Source of the DNA: an uncultured Bacilli bacterium
Lineage (GTDB): Bacteria; Bacillota_I; Bacilli_A; RF39; UBA660
Length of the DNA stretch: 64,000 bases
Direction: 5' to 3'
Assembly (NCBI GenBank): GCA_934098385.1
Contig: CAKOOJ010000004.1
Span: 22,619-86,618, forward strand
The notes under the pieces were generated by a model, which saw only the letters and a program-made list of their open reading frames with translations, made no database searches and was not told the origin of the DNA. Positions 53,304 to 61,169 of the stretch are shown here, piece after piece. Position 1 is the first letter of the stretch. Each line of letters begins with the position of its first letter. The position numbers and the translations under genes are program-made.

Positions 53304-54577
53304 TAATTTTTAAATTCAAATATATAATCATCTATTTTAACTTCATCTCCACGTTTTGCGCCTAAACGCTCCAACTCATCTTCAATTCCCATACCTTTTA
53401 ATTTTCTAGCAAAACGAGCAATACTTTCATCTTCCGTAAATCTAGTCATAGCAAATAATTTTTCTATTTCTTTACCTTTCAATATCCATAAATCACCTTC
53501 ACGTGTAATAGTGTATGGTAATTCATTGTTGAATTTATATAATGTGTGGGAAGCGTAGTCTTCTTCTTTATATAATTTAACAGTTTCAGTATTTTCAACT
53601 ATATCAGCAAGCCTTAGAATTAAAGTTTCAAAGCCTTCATTCATTATAGCAGATACTTCATATATTTCTTTATTGGGATATTTTTTTCTAAATTTATCTA
53701 AATTATTTTTTGCATCTGGTAAATCCATTTTATTGGCAATAATTATACTTGGTTTATTAATTAATCTTTCATCAAAATTTTCAAGTTCACTATAAATATT
53801 TTCATAATCTATTATTGGATCTCTACCTTCAAATGATCCCATATCAATTACATGTGCAATTACTTTTGTTCTCATTGCATGTCTTAAGAATTTATCGCCT
53901 AAACCAACGCCATTACTAGCACCATCTATAAGACCTGGTAAATCAGCCATTACAAAACTTCTACCATCGTTTAATTTAACAACACCTAAGTTTGGACTTA
54001 AAGTAGTAAAATGATATGCACCTATTTTTGGTTTACAAGAACTTATCATACTTAATATAGTACTTTTACCAACGCTAGGCATTCCTACTAATCCTACATC
54101 TGCAAGCAATTTAAGTTCACATTTAATTACCTTTTTTTCTCCAGGTTCACCAAGTTCACTCATTTTAGGTGCTGGAATTTCATGTGTTGCAAAAGCATGA
54201 TTTCCTCTTCCTCCGCGTCCTCCACGTGCTACAAGCACAGATTCATTTTCATTAGTTAAATCAGCAATAATTAGACCAGTATTGACATCAGTTATAGTCG
54301 TTCCAACGGGGACTTTTATAATAACATCATCGCTATTAGCACCATTTCTATCACTACCTTTACCATTAACACCTTTATCTCCTTTAATATGTTTCATCAT
54401 TTTCAAATCAATTAGTGTTTTTAAACCAGGATCAGTTTCAAATATAATGTTTGCCCCATGGCCACCATTTCCACCATTAGGGCCGCCCATTTCTACAAAT
54501 TTTTCACGTCTAAAAGATGTACAGCCATCTCCACCTTTTCCAGCTTCTATTTTCAATGTTACCTCATCTACAAACAT
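53303..54577 (-). CDS. obg: Obg/CgtA GTPase
   Basis: Essential GTPase for 50S assembly and stress control. 424 aa in three domains: glycine-rich Obg fold (1-158, 'GGPNGGNGGHGANI'), G domain with G1 'GMPSVGKST', G3 'DLPGLIDGAS', G4 'NKMDLPDA' and G5 'SAIMNEG', and the C-terminal OCT domain ending 'GDEVKIDDYIFEF'. Length is standard. GAAAGGGCTGATAAT precedes the ATG. In Bacillus obg lies beside spo0B, which is absent here. Confidence 0.96.
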   Translation of the reverse strand: MFVDEVTLKIEAGKGGDGCTSFRREKFVEMGGPNGGNGGHGANIIFETDPGLKTLIDLKMMKHIKGDKGVNGKGSDRNGANSDDVIIKVPVGTTITDVNTGLIIADLTNENESVLVARGGRGGRGNHAFATHEIPAPKMSELGEPGEKKVIKCELKLLADVGLVGMPSVGKSTILSMISSCKPKIGAYHFTTLSPNLGVVKLNDGRSFVMADLPGLIDGASNGVGLGDKFLRHAMRTKVIAHVIDMGSFEGRDPIIDYENIYSELENFDERLINKPSIIIANKMDLPDAKNNLDKFRKKYPNKEIYEVSAIMNEGFETLILRLADIVENTETVKLYKEEDYASHTLYKFNNELPYTITREGDLWILKGKEIEKLFAMTRFTEDESIARFARKLKGMGIEDELERLGAKRGDEVKIDDYIFEFKN

Positions 54578-54616
54578 ATTATCAGCCCTTTCAAAAAAGA
54601 TATTTTATCATACAAT

Positions 54617-54874
54617 CTAATATAATTCAATTATAGTTTCACCGATATTAAATGTATCTAAATAATATTTTTTAACTCTCTTATCTTTCTTTAATAAAAA
54701 ATGCAATTCTTCCTTCACAATACCTTTACCTATACCATGAATTATAATAACTTTTTTATTATTTAACTTTATATTATCGTTTATAAAATTATCAACCAAA
54801 TATTTTACCATATCCCTATTGTATCCATGTAAATCTACAGTAGGTAAAATATTTAAAAATGGATCATAATTCAT
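54617..54874 (-). CDS. stand-alone Smr domain protein (MutS2 C-terminal-like)
   Basis: 85 aa. Smr signatures 'VDLHGYNRDMVKYLVDNF' with the LDxHG-type motif and 'IIHGIGKGIVKEEL' with HGxGxG. Smr domains bind or nick branched DNA or RNA, and in MutS2 help ribosome rescue. Stand-alone small forms are common. Its start overlaps the preceding gene's stop by four bases. Confidence 0.85.
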   Translation of the reverse strand: MNYDPFLNILPTVDLHGYNRDMVKYLVDNFINDNIKLNNKKVIIIHGIGKGIVKEELHFLLKKDKRVKKYYLDTFNIGETIIELY

Positions 54875-55932
54875 TTTTTTACCTCATTTATTTTTACATC
54901 TGAAACATTTAACGTTTCTACATTATTATTTACACTACTCTGATAATTATTTATACCATTATTATAATTGTTAACATTCACATTATTACTATTCATAGTA
55001 TTACTAACATTATTATTGCTATTTTGATTAACATTAGTATTTTTCAATATTTCATTATTTAACTCATTAATAACATCATTAGAAGGAATATTACTTATCA
55101 TATCTAATTCACTTAAAGAATTTAGCATAGCTTTATTAGTATATTTTATACTACTTTCAACATCTTTAGTAATTATTAAAAAATAACATAAAACAGCTAT
55201 AAAAACATTTTCTTTATTTTTTAAATGATTATTTATATTTTTTATTAATCTAACTTCATCATTAACACAATATAGAAAATCAAAATTATCTAATCTAATA
55301 ATTAAATTAGTTTTATATAAATCTATAAACTTTTGAAATAAATTAACTATTTCTTTAGGTTTATTTAAATTTTTAAATAAACCAGTAGCATTACTAACGA
55401 AATCAATATTTGCAATAACATAATTACATTTATTTAAATAAACAGAAGAGTCTTTTGTAAATTTATTAGCAATATAAATTAAATTCGCATCAGGATAATT
55501 ATTTATTGCAGCCATATTAGCACCATAATCTCCATCATCCATTATAACAACATCAGGTATAAATTCATATTTATATTTTAATAAATTAGTTTTTATAGAA
55601 TTTTCATATATCGTTGTAAATACATTAGTTTTAGAATTATAAATTTTATAATTTATACAAGTATTCTCTTTTTCACTTGTTTCTATATATTTTGTATCTA
55701 CTTTATTATTCATAAATATTTCTTTAACTTTATTACCTATATCATCATATCCAACAACACCAATAAAACTAGTATCAAGTCCATATTTGGATAATGTAAT
55801 AGCAATTAAAGGTATTACATTAGAAATAGTTCTAGTACTATTATTAATAGTAAATAAATCACCATCTTTAGGGAATTCTACTAAAGGTAATATAAAATCA
55901 TATACAGGTTTGCTTATTGTTAATATCTTCAT
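54871..55932 (-). CDS. PfkB-family carbohydrate kinase-like protein, probably inactive
   Basis: 353 aa from ATG at 55932 (AGGAAGATGGTT upstream). The N-terminal half follows ribokinase/PfkB kinases ('ISNVIPLIAITLSKYGLDTSFIGVVGYDDIGNKVKEIF', in part). At the anion-hole/catalytic GAGD motif the sequence reads NHLKNKENVF before 'IAVLCYFLIITKDVESSIKYTNKAML', so the catalytic Asp is lost. The last about 60 residues are an Asn-rich low-complexity tail. Likely a pseudo-kinase; role unknown. Confidence 0.7.
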   Translation of the reverse strand: MKILTISKPVYDFILPLVEFPKDGDLFTINNSTRTISNVIPLIAITLSKYGLDTSFIGVVGYDDIGNKVKEIFMNNKVDTKYIETSEKENTCINYKIYNSKTNVFTTIYENSIKTNLLKYKYEFIPDVVIMDDGDYGANMAAINNYPDANLIYIANKFTKDSSVYLNKCNYVIANIDFVSNATGLFKNLNKPKEIVNLFQKFIDLYKTNLIIRLDNFDFLYCVNDEVRLIKNINNHLKNKENVFIAVLCYFLIITKDVESSIKYTNKAMLNSLSELDMISNIPSNDVINELNNEILKNTNVNQNSNNNVSNTMNSNNVNVNNYNNGINNYQSSVNNNVETLNVSDVKINEVKK

Positions 55933-55984
55933 AACCATCTTCCTATTCTATATCAATTATAATTTAACATGATATAAATTGCAA

Positions 55985-56012
55985 GAAAAAAGAAAGATTA
56001 ATTTCTTTCTTT
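55985..56012 (-). terminator. terminator after rplS
   Basis: Minus strand AAGAAAGA / TCTTTCTT stem followed by TTTTTC. Confidence 0.75.
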
Positions 56013-56339
56013 AGTTTTATAATCTTTTTTCATTCCTCTTAAGAATGTTAATTTAGAACGTCTAACTTTACCTTTCTTAATTACAGTAATACTATCAACT
56101 AATGGACTATTAACTGGGAATACTCTCTCAATTACATGAGGTCCACTTTTTTTAAATACTGTAAATGTTTTAGATACAGAACCACCAGTTATATTAAATA
56201 CGATACCTTCAAAATTTTGTATTCTTTCTTTTTTACCTTCTTTAATTTTAACACCAACTCTAACTGTATCTCCAACTCTAAATTCTGGAATATCAGTTCT
56301 AATTTGTTCCTTATTAATTTTTTCAATTAATGGATTCAC
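55998..56339 (-). CDS. rplS: ribosomal protein bL19
   Basis: 113 aa, standard for the family: 'FRVGDTVRVGVKIKEGKKERIQNFEGIV', 'GGSVSKTFTVFKKSGPHVIERVFPVNSPLVDSI' (both in part) and 'RSKLTFLRG'. It sits at the 30S-50S interface. The start is GTG at 56339 behind AGAAAGGAAGAT. A long leader with paired elements precedes it, consistent with the autoregulated L19 leader. Confidence 0.96.
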   Translation of the reverse strand: MNPLIEKINKEQIRTDIPEFRVGDTVRVGVKIKEGKKERIQNFEGIVFNITGGSVSKTFTVFKKSGPHVIERVFPVNSPLVDSITVIKKGKVRRSKLTFLRGMKKDYKTKERN

Positions 56340-56344
56340 GATAA

Positions 56345-56421
56345 TCTTCCTTTCTAATAAAATATTTATTCTAATCTTGATATATAAATCAGCGGATTAC
56401 GCTTCTTTCAAAAGCATTAGT
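56345..56421 (-). promoter_or_regulatory. rplS 5' leader, L19-leader candidate
   Basis: Minus strand leader with GCTTTTGAAAGAAGC and AGCG-TAAT-CCGCT hairpin elements, richer in G+C than its surroundings, directly before the rplS ribosome site. Matches the position and style of the Firmicute L19 leader. Confidence 0.6.
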
Positions 56422-56451
56422 ATTGTATCACACTTTAGTAGTAAAAATCAA
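56422..56451 (-). promoter_or_regulatory. rplS promoter
   Basis: Minus strand TTGATT (56451-56446), 18-base spacer, TACAAT (56427-56422). Confidence 0.65.
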
Positions 56452-56461
56452 GTATAAAAGA

Positions 56462-56488
56462 AAAAAATAACAAAATAGTTATTTTTTT
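56462..56488. repeat. left 27-bp target duplication of the IS30-family element
   Basis: Exact direct repeat of 57664-57690. The sequence is itself a terminator hairpin (A-run, AATAAC / GTTATT, T-run). Confidence 0.85.
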
Positions 56489-56515
56489 TTATATTGTAAT
56501 TTCAACCGCACCACT

Positions 56516-56670
56516 TAATTTAATTTTATCAGATAATAAATATTAGTCAATTTTTCTTTTATTTGTTATCGTTTTTTTTATATATTTTGTTTTTTTGTCA
56601 ATGACACTTTGTGTTTATTTTATCATTGACTAAAAAACAGAATATATTATAATTTTCTTTCAAATAAAAT
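56516..56670 (-). other. non-coding tail of the IS, 3' of the transposase gene
   Basis: AT-rich DNA between the left inverted repeat and the transposase stop; no gene or structured motif seen. Confidence 0.5.
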
Positions 56671-57579
56671 TTAATATTCCAATTCTTTTTCAAATGCACT
56701 TTTAAATCCAAATATCTTTTTCGGCATATAGTTTATTTCAAATGCTATATTATCTAAATAATATTGCGTTACTGTTTTCAAGGAATAACCTTTTGGTAGA
56801 AATCTCCTTACCATCGCATTCATTCTTTCATTTGTCCCTCTTTGAAACGAACAGTAAGGATCACATTTATATAGTTTTACTCCAAGCTTCTTCGCAGCTA
56901 TTCCTAACGCATTAAATTCTAGTCCATTATCTACTGTTATAGATTTTACTTTTATATCATTTTTTATTATAAAATCATATATTATTTTATTTGTATAATA
57001 TTCGTTTTTATATTCTGATTTTATTAACCATAGTTTTCTTGTACATCTATCTACTATTGAAACTATTGAGTCGTATTCATTTCTTTTTCCAATTATGGAA
57101 TCTATTTCTAAATGTCCTACTTCCGTTCTATTTTCAATATACTTTGGTCTTAAACTTATTGGCAACACTGTTTTATTATCTAAGTTCCATTTAAAATGGG
57201 CCATCATACCAGTTTTTTTGCCTTTTCTTTTTTTATAGCATAATTTATCTTTACTCAAAAATATTTTACCGTCATTTATCCAATTATACACTTGTTTAAC
57301 TGATGGACAATTTGCAAAAATATGTCCTTTTTTAAATCTATTTACACATATTTCTATAGAACATATTCTTCGATCATAATGATCAAATAAGTATTTTATA
57401 AATATTTCATATTTCTTATTTATATCAATTTTTCTTTTTTTATATATACCTGCCTTATATCTTGAAATTGTAGAATGATTTATTCCGAGTCTTCTTCCAA
57501 CTTCTCTCATTAAAAATCCTTGTGCTAATAAAATATCAATTTCTACTTTCTTTTTTTCGGTTAATTGTTTATAATTCAT
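56671..57579 (-). CDS. IS30-family transposase
   Basis: 302 aa, intact. An N-terminal HTH ('GFLMREVGRRLGINHSTISRY') is followed by the DDE catalytic core: Asp in 'GHLEIDSIIGKR', Asp in 'SITVDNGLEF' and Glu in 'RGTNERMNAMVRRFLPKG', the last being the IS30 hallmark. The ATG lies seven bases behind AAGGAGG, which is partly enclosed in a hairpin. No frameshift is seen, so the element may still be active. Confidence 0.93.
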   Translation of the reverse strand: MNYKQLTEKKKVEIDILLAQGFLMREVGRRLGINHSTISRYKAGIYKKRKIDINKKYEIFIKYLFDHYDRRICSIEICVNRFKKGHIFANCPSVKQVYNWINDGKIFLSKDKLCYKKRKGKKTGMMAHFKWNLDNKTVLPISLRPKYIENRTEVGHLEIDSIIGKRNEYDSIVSIVDRCTRKLWLIKSEYKNEYYTNKIIYDFIIKNDIKVKSITVDNGLEFNALGIAAKKLGVKLYKCDPYCSFQRGTNERMNAMVRRFLPKGYSLKTVTQYYLDNIAFEINYMPKKIFGFKSAFEKELEY

Positions 57580-57581
57580 AT

Positions 57582-57610
57582 AGGAGCCTCCTTGCCGGGA
57601 ATTGGCTCCT
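57582..57610 (-). promoter_or_regulatory. hairpin covering the transposase ribosome site
   Basis: Seven-pair stem AGGAGCC / GGCTCCT with the AAGGAGG Shine-Dalgarno at its 3' side on the minus strand; expected to hold down transposase translation, especially on read-through RNA. Confidence 0.7.
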
Positions 57611-57619
57611 TTATTATAT

Positions 57620-57648
57620 CAAAAAGCCGCACCCTAATGGTGCGGTTC
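57620..57648 (-). terminator. read-through terminator at the IS transposase end
   Basis: Minus strand CCGCACC / GGTGCGG (loop ATTA) followed by CTTTTTG. It uses part of the right inverted repeat and blocks external transcription before it reaches the transposase. Confidence 0.75.
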
Positions 57649-57663
57649 AAATTTCAATTTAGG

Positions 57664-57690
57664 AAAAAATAACAAAATAGTTATTTTTTT
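57664..57690. repeat. right 27-bp target duplication; also terminator of the downstream-coded membrane protein
   Basis: Copy of 56462-56488; the hairpin overlaps the stop codon (57681) of the 57681-58604 gene. Confidence 0.85.
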
Positions 57691-58604
57691 AATGCATTTA
57701 ATTTATTTAATAAATCTTCTTTATTTATTGCAGTAGTTTCTTCTTTCACTTCTTCTTTTTTTACTTCATCTTCTTTTCTTTCTTCTAGTGCCTCTTTTAA
57801 ATTGTCTAATTTACTAGGTATTTCATCTTTAACCAAATCACTAGCACTTTCTTCTTTAATATCTAAACTACTTTCTTCTTCTTTTATTCTTTCATTATCA
57901 TCTAAAGTATTATCGACACCAGTTATTTCTTTTTTTACATCCTTATCCATATTTACTTGATCCATAACTTTATCTAACTTCATAGTAGATGTATTATCAC
58001 CTACATATACAGATGAGAATTGCTCATTTTTTTCATAAGTTTTCTTAACAACATTATCAACAAATTCATCAACATTTGGTATATCAGTACTTATTTTACT
58101 ATCATCAATTTTTTCATTAATTTCAGGCGTAATTTTATGCTCTTTAGAAACATTATCCAAAGCCTTTTCTATATTTTCTTCTTTACTTAATTCATTTTCA
58201 TTTACTTTAACATTTTCTAATGGAATAATTGTAGTTTTTTCAAATATATTAGTATCTTTATTATCCTCTGCAACATTTTCTGTTTCAACCACATTGTTAT
58301 CTAACCTAGATGTTTCGTCTTTTTTCACTTCTTCTACTACATTTTCAGTTTTTTCTATAGTTTCCTCTTTTTTTTCATCTTCTTTATTAGTAATATCTTC
58401 TTTAGTATCCTCTTTTACCTCATCTTTTGTATTATCTTTAGGTTCATCAATTATATTCACATTGTCTTTTTTACTTGGTTTTCTTAAACTAAATATTAAT
58501 AGTACAATAAAAATAAATAATAAAACAGACCCTACTATATACACCATTGTCATAGCCTTATCATCACTATAAATTTTATCCATAAAATTAAGCATTATAT
58601 TCAT
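57681..58604 (-). CDS. membrane-anchored, highly charged protein of unknown function
   Basis: 307 aa from ATG at 58604, nine bases behind GAGGTG. One membrane helix at about 20-42 (MVYIVGSVLLFIFIVLLIFSL), then about 265 residues dominated by Glu, Lys, Asp, Asn and Val, likely extended or coiled coil, on the cytoplasmic side by the positive-inside rule (LRKPSKK follows the helix). No family recognised. Proteins of this type in Firmicutes are often involved in cell-envelope or division scaffolds; that is only analogy. Confidence 0.55.
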   Translation of the reverse strand: MNIMLNFMDKIYSDDKAMTMVYIVGSVLLFIFIVLLIFSLRKPSKKDNVNIIDEPKDNTKDEVKEDTKEDITNKEDEKKEETIEKTENVVEEVKKDETSRLDNNVVETENVAEDNKDTNIFEKTTIIPLENVKVNENELSKEENIEKALDNVSKEHKITPEINEKIDDSKISTDIPNVDEFVDNVVKKTYEKNEQFSSVYVGDNTSTMKLDKVMDQVNMDKDVKKEITGVDNTLDDNERIKEEESSLDIKEESASDLVKDEIPSKLDNLKEALEERKEDEVKKEEVKEETTAINKEDLLNKLNALKK

Positions 58605-58684
58605 TATTCTAGCCACCTCTTTAGTATAAATTAATTATAATATATTTTTATTTACTAATCAATACATTTTTTAAAAATATGTAA

Positions 58685-58718
58685 ACAAAAAGTGAAATTT
58701 CATAATTTCACTTTTTAT
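58685..58718 (-). terminator. terminator after hup
   Basis: Minus strand AAAAAGTGAAATT / AATTTCACTTTTT long stem with T-run. Confidence 0.85.
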
Positions 58719-58722
58719 AAGA

Positions 58723-58995
58723 TTAATTTAAAGCGTCTTTTAATTTGCTTCCTGCTTTAAATGTAGCAGCCATTTTTGCTGGAATATGTAAAGGTTCTTT
58801 AGTTAATGGATTAATTCCATCTCTAGCTTCTCTCTTTTTAGCACTGAAAGTACCAAAACCAACTAAAGTTACTTTTCCTTCTTCTTTTAATCCTTTTTCT
58901 ATTCCTGCTAATGTAGCATCTAATGCACGAGTAGCATCTGCTTTTGTTAATCCAGCTGTTTCAGCTATGAATTCTACTAATTCAGTTTTTGACAT
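58723..58995 (-). CDS. hup: HU family DNA-binding protein
   Basis: 90 aa, standard HU: 'MSKTELVEFIAETAGLTKADATRALDA' N-terminus (in part), 'VTLVGFGTFSAKKREARDGINPLTKEPLHIPA' arm region and 'ATFKAGSKLKDALN' end. It bends and compacts DNA as a dimer. GGGAGGAATTAAAA precedes the ATG. Codon use is more GC-rich than its neighbours, as expected of a highly expressed gene. Confidence 0.97.
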   Translation of the reverse strand: MSKTELVEFIAETAGLTKADATRALDATLAGIEKGLKEEGKVTLVGFGTFSAKKREARDGINPLTKEPLHIPAKMAATFKAGSKLKDALN

Positions 58996-59049
58996 TTTTA
59001 ATTCCTCCCATTTCTCACTTATGTCTTATAGGCTTTACCCTACATATAA

Positions 59050-59078
59050 AGAGTACCAAATAATTTTAATAAATGCAA
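59050..59078 (-). promoter_or_regulatory. hup promoter
   Basis: Minus strand TTGCAT (59078-59073), 17-base spacer, TACTCT (59055-59050). Confidence 0.65.
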
Positions 59079-59193
59079 TACATTTAAATACTTTTTTATA
59101 TATATTTTATTATTTTTTAAAGAATATAATACTTTATTATTTAAATTAATAACATTAGTTTATATTATTTATTATTCTTTCATATATTTAAAT

Positions 59194-60477
59194 ATGAAAA
59201 ATAAATTTGTGAAATCAACATTAATTTTAATTATTGGAGCATTATTTACAAAATTATTAGGTTTTATAATAAAAATAATATTTACTAGAATAGTAAGTAA
59301 TGATGCTATAAATTTATATAGTATAATAATGCCTACATATTCATTATTAATAACATTAGCCCAATTAGGTTTACCACTAGCTATTAGCAATGTAATAGCT
59401 AGTGGTAAAAATAGTAGTAAGAAAGTATTATTTTCTATAATACCAGTATCATTACTGATAAATATTATCTTAATATCATTAATATTTATGGTAGCACCAT
59501 ATATATCAAATAATTTATTAAATAATAAAGATACTTATTACCCAATTATATCTATTGCTTTCATATTACCATTTATATCTTTATCAAGTATTATAAGAGG
59601 ATATTTCTTTGGTAAGCAAAAAATGTTACCACATACATTATCTAATATAATAGAACAACTATTTAGATTACTATTAATTATAATAGTTTTGCCTAAATTA
59701 AATAAATATGGAATAGTATTTATAGTATCAATATATATTTTATTAAATATAGCATCCGAAATAATATCTATTATAATATTTCTATTATTTGCACCTAAAA
59801 ACTTTATAATAAAAAGAGAAGATTTAAAGCCAAGTATAAGTATAATAAAAGATATAATGTCAGTAGCACTACCAACTACATCAAGTAGAATAATTGGAAA
59901 TATTGGATATTTCTTTGAACCTGTTATACTTACATTTACATTAACTTTATCTGGATATTCAAATAAATTTATATTAAATGAATATGGTACTTATAATGCA
60001 TACGTGTTACCACTTCTTACTATACCATCATTCTTTATATTAGCTTTAAATACATCATTAGTACCAGAAATATCAAAGAATAGAAATAATAAATTACTAG
60101 TAAAAAAAAGATTAAAGCAATCAATAATATTTTCTTTATTAATAGGTATAGTATCTAACACATTAGTATATATATTTACAGGTGATTTATTATATATATT
60201 ATTTAGAACTAAAAAAGGAATAGACTATATAAAATTCTTAGCACCATTTTTTATATTCTTATATTTAGAAGGACCATTATCAAGTACACTACAAGCATTA
60301 AATTATGCAAAATATACTATGAAAGTAACAATAATTACTACATCAATTAAACTAATAACATTATTTATATTTAGTCTATTTCATATTGGATTATATGGTT
60401 TATTAATATCAGAAATAATTAATATATTCTTGGTAATATACTTATATAGTATAAAAACAAAAAAAGTATTAGCATAA
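59194..60477 (+). CDS. SpoVB/MurJ-type polysaccharide (MOP) flippase
   Basis: 427 aa with about 12-14 membrane helices. N-terminal 'LILIIGALFTKLLGFIIKIIFTRIV' and 'MPTYSLLITLAQLGLPLAISNVIAS', and the loop 'SIIRGYFFGKQKMLPHTLSNIIEQLFRL' are typical of the stage V sporulation protein B branch of MOP lipid flippases. Such proteins move lipid-linked precursors, in SpoVB for spore cortex. It is shorter than usual (about 500 aa), lacking the last pair of helices. No clear Shine-Dalgarno precedes the ATG. Confidence 0.82.
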   Translation: MKNKFVKSTLILIIGALFTKLLGFIIKIIFTRIVSNDAINLYSIIMPTYSLLITLAQLGLPLAISNVIASGKNSSKKVLFSIIPVSLLINIILISLIFMVAPYISNNLLNNKDTYYPIISIAFILPFISLSSIIRGYFFGKQKMLPHTLSNIIEQLFRLLLIIIVLPKLNKYGIVFIVSIYILLNIASEIISIIIFLLFAPKNFIIKREDLKPSISIIKDIMSVALPTTSSRIIGNIGYFFEPVILTFTLTLSGYSNKFILNEYGTYNAYVLPLLTIPSFFILALNTSLVPEISKNRNNKLLVKKRLKQSIIFSLLIGIVSNTLVYIFTGDLLYILFRTKKGIDYIKFLAPFFIFLYLEGPLSSTLQALNYAKYTMKVTIITTSIKLITLFIFSLFHIGLYGLLISEIINIFLVIYLYSIKTKKVLA

Positions 60478-60494
60478 TTTATTCTAATACTTTT
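60461..60494. terminator. bidirectional terminator between spoVB-like gene and ylbE
   Basis: Stem AAAAGTATTAG / CTAATACTTTT with T on both strands; overlaps both gene ends. Confidence 0.8.
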
Positions 60495-60700
60495 AATATA
60501 TTTGTTACCATATCTATGTTATTAATAGTATCATTAACTTTATTAGTAGTAACGCTTCTATTATATTTTTTATAAGCATTTAAAAACTTATCATAATTAT
60601 TTCTATCTCTATTTAAATATTTATACCAATAAGTATGACTTCTTAAATAATCATAATGTTTTTTATCTTGTTTTATTTTATACATTATATCTAATTCCAT
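60479..60700 (-). CDS. ylbE: YlbE-like protein
   Basis: 73 aa. 'YLRSHTYWYKYLNRDRNNYDKFLNAYKKYNR' (in part) resembles the 'RExPxWYRxLSRNPxxxxxFExAAxxYY' core of Bacillus YlbE. Function unknown. Its ATG follows the ylbD stop directly, with GGAG inside the ylbD end, so the pair is co-translated, in the ylbD-ylbE order of Bacillus. Confidence 0.75.
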   Translation of the reverse strand: MELDIMYKIKQDKKHYDYLRSHTYWYKYLNRDRNNYDKFLNAYKKYNRSVTTNKVNDTINNIDMVTNILKVLE

Positions 60701-61033
60701 TTAGTCTCCAAAAAACTTTGTTATTGGTCTTGGTGTTTTACTAACTATATTGGGAGTACTTTTATTTGTTAATTCTTGTATTAAACTAACTGCTTTCTGT
60801 GCATTATTAATATGTTTTTGTACGTTATCCATATTTACATTTTTAAATAAATTAGTTAGTTCTCCAATACTATCATTATTATTATTGAAATATTTATTCC
60901 AAGCTTTTTCATCTTCTCCATATATATCATATATTTCATAAAAGTCTTGCCATGTACTTTCTTTATTTTTTACAAATGTTATAAGTTCAGGATGATGTGA
61001 TACAAATTCTTTAAAACTAGTTTTCTTATCCAT
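60701..61033 (-). CDS. ylbD: YlbD-like putative spore coat protein
   Basis: 110 aa. N-terminal 'FKEFVSHHPELITFVKNKESTWQDFYEIYDIYGEDEKAW' (in part) corresponds to the 'FKxFVKxHPxLIxEVRxGxKTWQExFEDWYLLGEDDxxW' pattern of Bacillus YlbD, a small protein linked to the spore coat. The middle is helical and the end Pro/Phe-rich. AGGTGGTTTTTAT precedes the ATG. Adjacency to ylbE confirms the identification. Confidence 0.8.
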   Translation of the reverse strand: MDKKTSFKEFVSHHPELITFVKNKESTWQDFYEIYDIYGEDEKAWNKYFNNNNDSIGELTNLFKNVNMDNVQKHINNAQKAVSLIQELTNKSTPNIVSKTPRPITKFFGD

Positions 61034-61083
61034 ATAAAAACCACCTATTATAATATATTTATAATAAGTGATTTTATTCTATA

Positions 61084-61165
61084 TTAAGAAGTTTTTATTT
61101 CGTAAGGTGTATTTTTCAAGCCGTTTCCTCTACCTACCACCAAATTGGGTGTTAGTATATTTTTA
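61084..61165 (-). ncRNA. candidate structured RNA (unusually GC-rich intergenic block), class unknown
   Basis: Between the two-HEPN gene and ylbD. About 35 bases (61115-61150) approach half G+C in DNA that is otherwise about a quarter. They include a CACC-CAATTT-GGTG hairpin, GGTAGAGGAAACGGC and later ACACCTTAC. The distal part (61084-61106) shares a 15-bp block and a GTAAG with a site downstream of thrS (48755-48777). No Rfam family recognised; strand inferred from the flanking operon only. Confidence 0.35.
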
Positions 61166-61169
61166 TCAT

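Larger units (their letters stand above)
56489..57663 (-). mobile_element. IS30-family insertion sequence
   Basis: About 1.18 kb with imperfect terminal inverted repeats: ATTGTAATTTCAACCGCACC at 56493-56512 and its partner ATTGAAATTTGAACCGCACC read inward from 57658, two mismatches. It holds one transposase gene and is flanked by a 27-bp direct duplication of a terminator. Long, inverted-repeat targets are known for some IS30 relatives, notably IS1630 of Mycoplasma fermentans. Confidence 0.88.

Noticed and set aside
61098..61165. GC-rich block as part of RNase P RNA
   Set aside because: There is a passing likeness (ACCCAATTTGG, AGAGGAAAC) to RNase P segments, but the block is far too short and the universal core elements are missing.
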